Source: Ascaphus truei (Eukaryota > Chordata > Amphibia > Anura > Ascaphidae). From it: a DNA stretch of 64,000 nucleotides. The notes under the pieces are model-generated. The model did no database searches. It was not told where the DNA came from and saw only the letters and a program-made list of their open reading frames with translations. Every line of letters begins with the position of its first letter. Within the stretch, counting starts at the first letter, position 1. The position numbers and the translations under genes were made by a program. Where the stretch lies: assembly GCA_036426205.1 (NCBI GenBank), contig CM071570.1, positions 77,328,547-77,392,546 of the forward strand, written 5' to 3'. Of this stretch, positions 23,395 through 33,461 are shown piece after piece.

Positions 23395-25020
23395 TCCGGA
23401 TCGTGGCCGCGCAACGGAAGTACGTCATTCACCCCTGGAGGGGAACGTGCAGCCGGGAGAAGAGGGGACGGACCATCGGGAGTATCCACTTTATCCGTTA
23501 GCTGTCGCATCTGCAGCCGCTCGCCATACATTGGGAACGGGACTGCACACAGTTTCAACCCCATACCTCCATTAGGCTTTTTCCTTGCCCCACTTATCAA
23601 TCATATACAGGCCAATAGCCATAAAGGTGTTAGTTATCCTAGAGTCGCAAGACGGTTCTTCTTGGTCTGTTTCATGTTGCAGTAGAAGTTTCTTAAAATC
23701 TCCTTCCTCGAGTCCCAAACAAATTGAAGCCATTTACTAGTAACCCCATCTAATTACTTGACGGTCTAGGACGATTGGCCATGGCCAAATTGACACTGGC
23801 TTTCCGCCAGGACACTTCGCCGTGATGTCTGCTCCTGTGCGCTTCGACAACAGCATGTTTAATTGTCCCGCACGGGACCGCTACACTACCCAGAAAGACG
23901 GCTCCGACGGGCCATCATTAAACGTCCCGCAGGACATTTAAAGATGGCACGTCGGAGCGGCCTATCTAGGCAGTGCAGCAGCCCCGCGCACGACATTCAA
24001 ACATGCAGTCGTCGGAGCGGCTGACCTAGCTTGGCTTGTGGGGTGCGCGGCAGTCCGGAGGCGTAGTTTCCCTGCGACAGCATTTTTGTTGCGGCGAAAC
24101 TTTCCATTACGTTTCTTGCAGCACCTTAGAAACACTGTTACAAGCCAAATCATCACTCAAAGTAGGCTACATTTTGCTCTTTTGTACACGTCTACTGTTT
24201 TTACATTTTGGAAATCAGTTTTTTTTTTTTTTTTTTAATTTAAGAAATTTGTTTCTCGCCTAAATAGTAAGATTTAATGTTTTGAAAAATTAGTTATAAA
24301 AAGAATAAGTTCCAGAGGGATTAATCCGTTTGCCATTTATGGCAATATAAACCAGTAAAGCCGAAAAAGGATATTTGCAACCACTGATCAGGGCTCTCCT
24401 GATGCAGTTGCGGAAAGCATGAATTCATCAAAATGGATAGAGTTTTGTTTTAAAAAAATTTTTAAATCAAAGACAACTGAAGTCAGGAAGACTTTATTTG
24501 ATTTTACAATTACGATTTGTCTTGACTCATTTTACAATAGATTTTGTTCACGGTTGGTAGGGGCTGACATTTATTGCTTCCTGCTCTTCCTCATATTCCA
24601 ATTGTTCTTGGCTGGCAGGGGGAAAACCAGCCCAAACAAAATAAACTGGTGATTGGTGAGAGTGTTTAGGACAATTAGTTACGGCCGTTTCACTGCCAGC
24701 ATATTTGGTTGCCGCAGGTAACCCTAAAAACCCCATCATTACACCTACCCCTGGGCAGAAACGGTATATGACAGTAGCTCTCTCCACTCAGATCAGCAAC
24801 TTACATTTTACAGTACTTAAACCGTTACCTCTTATGTTCAGCCTAAATCAAAATGATTTATACATTACGATAGTTCGTATTAAAAACACATGCTCAGGTA
24901 GACCGTAAGGACAAAACTATCACAAAAACAAAACAAATATAGCCACATGAAATCAAGCTAAGGACCACAAAATAATTTTAGAAGACATCCACATTTTACA
25001 AAATAAATAAATACATCTTT
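23395..25020. other. GC-rich transposon-like segment, then unrecognised DNA
   Basis: Positions 23395-23560 and 23760-24060 are CpG-rich with partial inverted words (CAACAGCATGTTT / AAACATGCAGTCG, GGCTCCGACGG / CGTCGGAGCGG) and contain ATTTAAAGATGGC, also found at 28000. A T run at 24219-24237 follows. A minus-strand frame (24548-24787) has no recognised domain. Confidence 0.4.
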
Positions 25021-25024
25021 ATTA

Positions 25025-25320
25025 ACTGCACAACCACATATGTGGTATCTCTCTTGGAGTGCCCGTGTAGTAAGAAATATGTTGGGATAACAGCGTGTGC
25101 AAGAACATGTCACAAATATTAAAAAGGGTTCTCTCTTCATAGTGTCGACATATAAAAAAAAAAGTGTCAAACCCCTATGGGATTACCTTTAAGGATGTTG
25201 AACAGGTTACACTGGAAGGAAGAGAAGACCTACTGGATCTTCAAATTAGACAATGCACCCTCCCTATAGGTCTTATTGAAGATTTGGATTTAGTTCCACG
25301 CATACAAGATTAGCAACGGT
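25025..25320 (+). pseudogene. Penelope-like element fragment, GIY-YIG endonuclease end
   Basis: The plus strand encodes TYVVSLLECPCSKKYVGIT, which fits the start of the GIY-YIG nuclease of Penelope-like retroelements (usually 'VVYLL.CPC...YVG.T'). About 160 bp on, after stops and frame changes, comes EEKTYWIFKLDNAPSL and a segment like GLIEDLDL, which fits the conserved end 'RE.YWI..L.TL.P.GLNE'. The reverse transcriptase part is absent. This is a dead 3' fragment. The assignment is by motif memory only. Confidence 0.6.
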
Positions 25321-26078
25321 TTTTTCATTTACCCGATGTGTTTCTGGAGGTCTTTATGTAGATTATGTTGGCTTTTGATTTTTTAGTATTTCAATACATA
25401 AAAAAATATTTTTACATTTTACAAGCAATACGTTACATTCAATTTTTACATGAATCCTGATTGATGTACATATATTTGGGTTTGATATTTGTTTTGTATC
25501 CCCACTATCAGGATTGAGTAGATTTAAGATGGCTATATGTATTTTGAGATGTCACAGTAGATATAAGCTACCTCACCATAGACACACTAACAAACGTGTT
25601 TATAAGTTATAAACTTGGTATTTGGAGCATATATTCTACCCAACTCCTGTAGGGATTTTAAATAATATACACTGTAAATAAAGGCACAGAGTCACTTAGT
25701 ATTTTTTGATGTAAAAGTTTTATTATTTTATTTTAACTGGGTTCCTGATCGAGCAATAATAGTAAGCCATTACAAATATTGAGAATATGCATGGACCATT
25801 GTCCAGACAATATATGACAAACAAACAGAGTGCAACTAGTGGAGGAATCTTTTGGATCTTCTTTTTGATCCACCTTGTACTCTATATGTATAAACGCCTC
25901 CTATAGATGAATATCACTAGGGGTGTAGTAAATTAGATCATATGGGATCTTAATATATTATACAAGACATTGGGTTTACTATACAGGTTTGATAAGATAG
26001 TGTTGTTCCATCCTTATAATATTAATTGGCATCACAAAACAATTGAGGGAATTTTAAGGACGTTTCCCTTTGCTTGAT
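25321..26078. other. No feature recognised
   Basis: AT-rich. It may be the 3' UTR of the Penelope-like fragment or host DNA. Confidence 0.3.
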
Positions 26079-26470
26079 GCAGAGGCTACAGCTTGTGCAG
26101 AACGCTGCAGCTCTGTTGCACAGATGTGTTTCTCACTATGAGCATATCACTCCCATCTTGCACTATCTCCCAGGTTCGGTTCAGTCTCTCGAAGCGGATT
26201 GGCACTGGTTATGATCTCCGGTCCTCAGGGGGGTACGCCTCTCCGTGTCAAGGGTCCTGCACCCTCACTGGGTAGGCCTTCTCGTGTGCAGCTTCAGAGG
26301 TCTCGAACTCGCTGAAGCCAAAGCTCAGGTGTATATCGACTTTACCACTGTTTCGGGCTCGGTGTAAGACTTACCTCTTCCTTCTGGCGTTTACTGTCTA
26401 ACAAAACAATTGTATATATCATTTTAATTTGTTTAACTGTAAAGTATTGCAATGCTACCTTAAGTGAGGA
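26079..26470 (+). pseudogene. L2/CR1-type LINE, C-terminal RT fragment
   Basis: The frame opens with MQRLQLVQNAAALLHRCVSH and YEHITPILHYLP, matching the post-RT region common to L2/CR1/Jockey LINEs ('RLQ.VQN.AAR... HITP.L..LHWLP'). The middle is scrambled. A later segment reads RARCKTYLFLLAF, like the usual 'FK..LKT.LF..AF' end. It is broken by frame changes and is not functional. Confidence 0.6.
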
Positions 26471-27700
26471 GGTTACTCCTAATTATTTTCCAGTGTCCTC
26501 CAAATTTTTAGAATCAGTTGCATTTAATGTTTTTGCAGTCATGTAGGAAATTTTGACAGACCTATTGAATCAAGATCTATGTATTTAGCAATGGAATTGT
26601 AAATACCTTGGTAATTGTGTAAATATTGAGATATAAATTGCATGATTAAGTCATGTGATTGGTTCGAACACTACATAAAGTGAAGAGGTGTTCACAAACC
26701 ATAACCCACGGAAGTGGTACAGCCACGAAGCGCGCAAGGTTTTTGGTGATTACGGAGGTATTTTAACTGTGTGGGCTCTGTATAGTCCGACGTAAGATCT
26801 TTTGAGAGAAGTGTGTTCGACGACCAGTGCCGGCGTAACCAGCATCGACTGCAGCGTTGCGAAGGGAATAAAAGCTATGACTAGCAAGCCTTCTGGTGAG
26901 TGACTGCGGATTCTCTGGTACACTATTTTTTTTTTTTTTTAAAACATGCCTGTATGAATTTATTGGCACAAGTGACACTTACTCTGATTCTTCAAAATAC
27001 AAAAACAATATTATTCTATTGGCTTATCACGCTTTTGTATATATAATATGTATATACACACACACACACACACACAAAAATCAATTGCCACTCAGCTATT
27101 TAGTGCGAGGAGTAAAATTATCCAAGTTGTCTGGAAAAAAAAGATGGTTCAATGTAATTTCATTTTATTTAGATTTCTCCTCACCTGAAATGAATGTCAA
27201 AAGAAAATACAAATGATATGGGCAAGATCAATGGTACATAATTTACACACTGGTTGGCAACATCTGGCAGTAAAGATTATGGGCCAGCCTAGAAGAGTGG
27301 TTGATATTTAAATCATCTTCAACTGTGAAATCTCTTGGGGTGGTATGTTCAAAAGTAGGTCAGGAAAATGTGCTCAACCCACTGACACAGGAGAGCGAAA
27401 CAAGCTTACATCATATTTTTAACTCCTGTGTTGCGGTGACTGTTTAATTTGACTGCAGACATTTTAATCACTAAATGTTCATCGTAACATCTTACAACAT
27501 TAAAAGCCTGCAACTCATTTACAAGTAAACAGAAAAATGGGACAGCGCATTAATGTTTCAATATTGTCTGTTCCACTATGCTATCATTTATATAGTGCTA
27601 TGTCGAAATCATTCTTGCATCCTTAAAAATCAACCATAATTCTGTACTTTGCACCGTTCCATACTTTGTACAACAAGTGCTTGTAAGACAGCAGGCTTAG
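26471..27700. other. No gene recognised
   Basis: It includes a T run (26929-26940) and a short (CA)n at about 27055-27076. The segment at 26690-26880 is GC-richer and contains CCACGAAGCGCGCAAGG, reminiscent of the CGAAACG motif discussed under findings. Confidence 0.35.
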
Positions 27701-27797
27701 CAATATTGCCCAACGCGGAATGGGACGTTTGGCGCAACCAAATTGCCACCAATGCTCTGCCGACAGGACTACCAACAGCTGGTCACCTCGCCCCCTT

Positions 27798-28016
27798 CCG
27801 CCATCTTTAAATATTCTCAGATCTCCCCAGCCAAAGGGCACTTCGTGTGGCACTACTCCGACTGCATTTGTGAGCGCGCCCGTGAGTAATAAAAACATAT
27901 GTCCTGGCTGCTGGTGGCCGCGTCGAGTGTCCTGTGGGTGTGCACATACGGATGCGTTCACAAATGCAGTCAGAGCGACGGGAACGCTGGGAGATCTGAG
28001 GGCATTTAAAGATGGC
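27798..28016. mobile_element. Foldback/MITE with ~65-80 bp arms
   Basis: CGCCATCTTTAAATATTCTC... (27798-27828) is the inverse of 27989-28016, and ACTGCATTTGTGAGCGC pairs with GCGTTCACAAATGCAGT (27953-27970). The spacer is about 75 bp. The arms carry ATTTAAAGATGGC, shared with 23940. Confidence 0.55.
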
Positions 28017-28189
28017 AGATGGCGGCGAGTAGTTCTGGTGGCAGAGCGCAGGTGGTGATTTGGTCGTGGTCAAACGTTTTAGACCGTGCACAAGTGCAGT
28101 AGCTGCAAAGGCAAATAAGATCTTATCGTGCATTAATGGGGAATTGATGCAAGGGAAGTAAACATAATTGTGCCGCTATAAAGCATTAG

Positions 28190-28375
28190 TAAAAAACACA
28201 CCTTGAACATAGTGTACAGTTTTGGGCACCACTCCATAAAGACATTATGGAACCAGAAAAAGAGAAGAGCCACCAAATTAATAAAGGGGATGGAAAATCT
28301 GACTTATGGAGGACAGGCTAGCTAAACTAGATATGTTTACATTAGAAAAGAGGCGTCAGAGGGGATATGAAAAAC
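28190..28375 (+). pseudogene. CR1/Jockey-group LINE fragment, 5' piece
   Basis: Encodes KKRRATKLIKGMENLTYGG, like the 'RVQRRATK.I.GL..L.YEERL' segment downstream of the RT domain. The fragment is cut at 28375 by an hAT-like MITE and continues at 28837. Confidence 0.55.
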
Positions 28376-28836
28376 CAGGGCCGGTGCAAGGGTACCCTAG
28401 GTGAACCATCAGCCCCAGTCCACCCTCCAGAACTTCATTTTTTAAAAAATAATATTGACCATTCCCTCGACCCCCCCTTCTCACCCTCCCCTGGCTTTGG
28501 TGAAGCAGGGCAGCAGAGGACAACGGCAGGTAGCAGCAGAAGGACGTAGAACTGCAGAAGCAGAGCAGCAGAGGAGGAAGACAATGGGTGGCAAGAGAAG
28601 AGGACGGAGGACCATGTGAGTGGGGCCGGGAGGCACAGGACAGTCGGAGAGGAGCTGTAGCAGTGGCAGACACTGGAAGTCAGGAAAGACTTCCAGGTCG
28701 GAACACTGGGGCACGCGCCTCCCCGGCCGTTCTCCTGTGCTGCTCACATGGTCCGCAGTTCTCTTCTCCTCGTCGCAGTCTTCCTCCTCTGCTGCCCTGC
28801 TCTCCTGCCACCTCCCGCCATTGTCCACCGCCCCTG
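28376..28836. mobile_element. hAT-like MITE inside a LINE
   Basis: The ends CAGGGCCGGTGCAAGG and CCATTGTCCACCGCCCCTG are imperfect inverted repeats of the hAT type. The interior has further inverted words (GAGGACCATGTGAG / CTCACATGGTCC, GGCAGCAGAGGA / TCCTCTGCTGCC). LINE sequence lies on both sides. The expected 8 bp duplication is not clean. Confidence 0.6.
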
Positions 28837-29460
28837 AACTATATACAAATATATTTGGGGACAATACAAGCTTTCAAAAGAACTATTCATCCCAAGGGCA
28901 GTACAAAACGATACAGGGTCATACCTCAAGGTTGAGAAAAGGTGAGTTCACAAGCAACTAAAAGGAAAGGGTTCTTTACAGTAAGAGCATTTTAAAAATG
29001 TGGAATTCATTACACATGGAGACTGATGGCAGAAACAATAAATATCTTTAAAAAAAATGTAAAAAAATATTGGACATCTTTTTAGATAGTAAAGTTATAC
29101 AGGGATATAGGAAATAAGTAAACATGGGAAGGATGTTGATCCAGGGAGTAATCAGATGCCCATTATTTGGAGTCAGGAAGGCATTTCTCTCCTCCCCCCC
29201 CCTTATGAGATATCATTGGATGATATATCACTGGGGGGTTTTGTTTGCCTTCCTCTGGATCAATATACTGTACGTACAAATATAGGATACAGTATCTGCC
29301 ATCTAAATTTAGCATAGATTGAACTTGGACATATGTCTTTTCAACCTCATTTACTCTAGAACTCCAACTCAACCAGACATAAATGTGCCATCTTAATCTA
29401 CTTTGGAAATCACTAGTTCCATTAACCCTCACGTCTTGAGTTCAACCGATTCACTTTTAC
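28837..29460 (+). pseudogene. CR1/Jockey-group LINE fragment, 3' piece
   Basis: Frames with stops encode GFFTVRAF, MAETINIFKKNVKKYW and similar, fitting the C-terminal '..FFS.R.V..WN.LP....A....FK..LD..W' block. A non-coding tail follows: AAATAAGTAAACATGGGAAG, GATGTTGATCCAGGGAGT and TTTAGCATAG. The same tail recurs at 30571-30761 and 32674-32800. Confidence 0.6.
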
Positions 29461-30570
29461 ATTTTAATAGAATTGACAATTTAAAAAAAAAAAAAAAAAT
29501 AACATTAATTTTTTAGGAAGACCATGATTTAGAAATTACTAGGGTCAAACTGGATTCTTATGTCTTACTACTACTTCTTGCTTTTATAAACCATACTCCA
29601 TTCCCAGAATACCATTCGTGAGCCAAAAGGTTATCACATAAAAAACATGACACCACATCAGTTCTTTACTTGCGAGTATGTGCCAAGTAACTGTCCTTGC
29701 TCATTTCATAGAAAGTTCAGGACAATGACATCTACTGCTTTAAAGGCAATAATAGTTTAAAGAATAAATATGATCTTCCTAAACCATCAAACCTTCAGAA
29801 ACGTAAGGTTATGCCATATAATGGTAATCATATGTGACCTTCAGATATGACAGCCTGAAGTCAAGTGTTAAGGACTAAAGTCCATTAAACCATTTGGTTA
29901 TTTGAAGTGCTTATTTTATTTACGGTAAAGCAAAGGTCACACTGAAACACACCAAGTTCCTATACAATACAGCGTCCAGCACATGATCCAACTACAGTGA
30001 TTAACTTCTACAAGCTTGAAATGTAATGCAAATATGCTGCAACAGACACATAATGGGTAGGAGGGAAACACCAAAAATAGATGTTTTTAAAAATTAAACA
30101 AAGCCATAAATATTTGCCAAATCGGTATCTGTGAAAATCCACCACATTGAAATGAGCTGTTTAAATTCACAAATTACTATTTCCACAAAGTGAAATATTG
30201 TTGTTTGTCCGTTCCAAATGAGCAGAGATTTTGCAGTAGCCTTCTCCCTTTTACACATGCTTTGTTTTCAAGTTGTGTGACACTGGTACTCTGTCCTTTT
30301 AAGTCCACAATTTGAGAATAGGACTATATAGTAAATGGCTGATTTGCCAGATTACTTATCCACTGGTTTGAAAGGCCACCCATCAAAATGTCTTTAAAAA
30401 TAGACAACCCCTCTGTCCCCTTTTCCCCACACAGTGGATGAGCGGTAACAGAACAGTATGAAACCCAGTACAAGCTCGTTGTGTACTTTGAGAAATCCAC
30501 CTTCACTTTAAGCAAAAAGAGATGAATTGCGGGATGTCTGACCAATAACGTGACAGGACTTCAATTAGAA
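29461..30570. other. No feature recognised
   Basis: AT-rich sequence with an A run (29484-29501). No exon supported. Confidence 0.35.
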
Positions 30571-30761
30571 AGGAAAGGTATACAGGAATATACCAAATAA
30601 GTAAACATGGGAAGGATGTTGATCCAGGGAGTCATCTGATTGCCAATATTCTGAATCAGGAAGGAATGTATTTTTTCCTCGTATGAGATCATTGGATGAT
30701 ATTTCACTGGGGTTTTGTTTGCCTGCCTCTGGATCAAAATAATTTAAATAGAAAAATCCTG
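30571..30761 (+). mobile_element. LINE tail, left part (split by Tc1)
   Basis: Matches 29090-29265, including AAATAAGTAAACATGGGAAG and GCCTCTGGATCAA. The match stops at the TA dinucleotide where the Tc1 element is inserted and resumes at 32674. Confidence 0.75.
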
Positions 30762-31025
30762 TACAGTGGCACGAAAAAGTTTGTGAATCTTTAAGATGTT
30801 CACATATTTCAAACCCAAAAAGGTTATTAGATCTTAATCTAAGGCCAAATAGATAAAGATAACCTGATCAGAAAAATGACAAAAACCATGATACTTTTTC
30901 AACAAATTAGCCACAAATAATTCAACATCCATGTGTGAGAAAGTATGTGAACCTTTAGCTTCAGTAACTGGTGGCACAGTCTTGAGCAGCAATGATGTCA
31001 ACCAAGCGTATCCTGTAACTGCTGG

Positions 31026-32319
31026 TCAGTCTCTCACATTGGTTGAGGAATTTTGGCCATCTTCCTCACATAACTTCAACTCAGTGACATTTGATGGCTT
31101 CCTTGCATGGACAGCTCGCTGTAGGTCATACCACAACATTTCGATGGGGTTTAGGTCCGGACTGCGACCAGGCCATTCTAAAACCACAGTATTTCTGCTG
31201 CAGTCATTACTTTGTAGATCTGCTTGTATGTTTAGGATCATTGCCTTGCATGACCCAAATTATTTTCAGCTGCTGCTCACTGTAACGTTGCTGACAGCAA
31301 ACAGTATATGGACACGCAGGGCAGATGTAGGGAGTAATACTCCGACCTTGGCCTGGGATGCAAGGGTAATCAGGTACGTTCCGGGGTCGAGGCAGGCGGC
31401 AGGCAAAACAAAGGCAAAAGTTGAGCTCAGACAGGACAAGGTAACCAGTACTATGCATGAGCAAAGACTAGTAGCAACTGCCTTCCTTTAAAAGGCCAGA
31501 TGCAGCTGCTGACAATGACAACCAAAGAGAGGCCGATTTCCTGCCAGGGGAGTAAGGGCAGGATTTGCCAGGAAGCAAGATGACCATGGTGGTGTCGGAC
31601 CAGATATAATTTCCTGACAGCATTCATTCTGAATGTTCAGACAGATCCCTTATACTCACGGACAGACGGCCTGATATTCTCCTCTAGAATCTTCTGACAC
31701 AATGCAGAATGATTGTGTCAATGATGACAAGCCTCCCAGGTTCTGAGGTAGCAAAGCAGCCGAGACCATCACACTCCCACCGCCATGCTTGACGGTTGGG
31801 ATGAGGTTCTTCTGTTCAAACAGAGTGTTTGGTTTTTGTCAGACATAACGTTTCTCATTGGAGGTCAAAAAGGTTCTACCTTTGACTTGTCTATCCAGAC
31901 AACATTGTTCCAGAAGTTGTGGATCATCTATGGGCTCTTTGGCGAACTTTTTAGAGAACAGTGGTATCCTCCTGGCTATACTTCCATTAACACCATTCTT
32001 GTTCAGTCTTTTTCTGATAGTTGAGTCCGGAACACTCACATTAGTCAAAGTGAGAGTGGCCTGCAGATCCTTGGATATTACTCTGGGCTTTTTTGGCACT
32101 TCCTGGATGATTTGCCAGGTTGTTCTTCGAGAGACTTTGGTAAGAGAACCGCTTCTGGGTAGCAACTGTGGTATTGAATTTATGACATTTGATCTGTCCG
32201 ACAGTGGATTCCCAAATCTTTAGAAAAGATTTTGTAACCTTTTCTAGACTGATGAGCATCGATAACTGCTTTTCTGAGGTACTCAGATTTCTTTTGATCA
32301 TGGCATGATGTGTTTCCAT
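31026..32319 (-). pseudogene. Tc1 transposase, frameshifted and interrupted
   Basis: Read on the minus strand, the N-terminal helix-turn-helix part lies at about 32319-32041 and includes KSTVG-like spacing (WESTVGQIKC). A second DNA-binding part with RIPLFSKKFAKEPID follows in another frame (about 32165-31839). The catalytic domain is then scattered: HGGGSVMV at about 31790, ILEENIRPSV at about 31665, NDPKHTSRSTK at about 31240, and EWPGRSPDLNPIE at about 31165, the usual position of the last acidic DDE residue. At least two frameshifts, stops and an LTR insertion abolish the product. Confidence 0.85.
31281..31654 (-). mobile_element. Solo LTR (374 bp) inserted in the Tc1 transposase
   Basis: It interrupts the transposase between the IRPSVR and QQLKI segments. 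CTCAC lies immediately on both sides (31276-31280 and 31655-31659), a 5 bp target duplication as made by retroviral-type integrases. On the minus strand it begins TATAAGGG (TG expected) and ends GTTACA. A C/T-rich segment with GCCTGCCTCGACCCCGG resembles gypsy-type LTRs. No internal retroelement genes are present, so it is a solo LTR. Confidence 0.75.
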
Positions 32320-32673
32320 ACACCTGTACGGCGAAGACCTAACTCACAAAGTTTCTGATCTCTATATAGGGTGGGGCCCTCGCAAACTCACACCTGAAAG
32401 TCTACCTAATTATTTAAACACCTGACTCCAATTATCCCTTTAAATTTAGCTGATAAAACCAGGGTTTCCACTTACTTTTGCAGATACCCTGCCTCAATTA
32501 CTCATTGTTTGTATGAGTTCATGAATTTTTGTATGAATTTATACAACAGTTTGATTTAAAAGACATTGAATATAAACCCCATTGGATATTTAAAAAAAGA
32601 TTGGTTTTGATTCAAGAATCATGGGGAAAGTATGGAATCTTTTGGGGTTCACAAAAATTTTTTCGCGACTGTA

Positions 32674-32800
32674 AATAGAAATATAGGATACATACATATC
32701 TGTTCTCTAAATTTAGCATAGCTTGAATTTAATGGACATGTCTTTTTTCAACCTCATCTACTATGCAACTGTACAACTCTAGATTGAAGATCATAAAATT
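32674..32800 (+). mobile_element. LINE tail, right part (split by Tc1)
   Basis: AAATATAGGATACATACATA, TTTAGCATAGCTTGAATTTA and TTCAACCTCATCTACTATG continue the tail interrupted at 30761 and match 29276-29355. Confidence 0.75.
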
Positions 32801-33061
32801 AAGGATTTTAAGCTTTTTTGTGTCAATGGATGTTTAAGAAAACTGATTCTCTAAGATTAAAGCTTTTTTGGCAGAGTTTCCCCTAACAAAATACCTCAAT
32901 GTCAGGACTTTGACCACATCTAAATAGACGCCTTACCAGATCCCAACAAAGGTATCATTGCTAGGTCTTGTCTGGTATAAGCAATTAAAGTTAAAAAGTG
33001 AAGAGTGTTATGCAAGCCTTGCTTTAGGCAAAGGAGCAGGTCCTGCATCTAACTTAACCAC
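32801..33061. other. No feature recognised
   Basis: Short AT-rich interval. Confidence 0.35.
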
Positions 33062-33461
33062 TTAGGCCTCGTTCAGGGTGCTGGCTTCGGAGGGAGGGCG
33101 TGCTGACGTGCGTGCGGCCGTCCGACACAATGTATTCAAATTGAATATTGGTTGTCAGGGTAGCAGCTGCCCTGTCTCCGAAGTACGGAGTTGACGCTGG
33201 CTACAGTTTCAATAAACAACCCAAGTCATTTTTTGAAGCTGCAGCAGCGTCACTGGGACCTCGGCAGCCAATGAAATCATTCTTGAGAATGATTTCAAGA
33301 CTGCAACTTCGATCCCTAACCTCAGGTCTGTAGCCCCGCCCCCTCAACTCCTGAAAAAGTCTGCTGGGGAGGATGAACACACATCGCGCAGCAGACTGCT
33401 GCCCGCCCTCGCGAACGCCCGCCCTCCAACTCCTGCCTCTGGCACCCTGAACGAGGCCTAA
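33062..33461. mobile_element. 400 bp MITE with perfect 20 bp inverted ends
   Basis: TTAGGCCTCGTTCAGGGTGC at the left is exactly the complement of the right end (33442-33461). The interior is CpG-rich, with no coding potential. If the outer TTA/TAA is the target duplication it belongs with the Harbinger-like group. Confidence 0.75.

Larger units (their letters stand above)
30764..32671 (-). mobile_element. Tc1-type DNA transposon, inactive
   Basis: The element lies between TA dinucleotides (30762-30763 and 32672-32673). Its ends, CAGTGGCACGAAAAAGTTTG and the complement of TTTTTTCGCGACTG, are inverted repeats. At 1908 bp it is longer than the roughly 1.6 kb usual for Tc1, because a 374 bp LTR plus 5 bp duplication sits inside it. 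Flanking DNA is one LINE tail split in two. No host sequence is lost apart from the duplicated TA. Confidence 0.9.

Noticed and set aside
24548..24787. Minus-strand frame ending in an acidic stretch and a stop
   Set aside because: No recognisable domain, no splice support, and neighbouring sequence looks repeat-derived.
30931..31491. 186-codon plus-strand frame
   Set aside because: Antisense to the Tc1 transposase and the inserted LTR.
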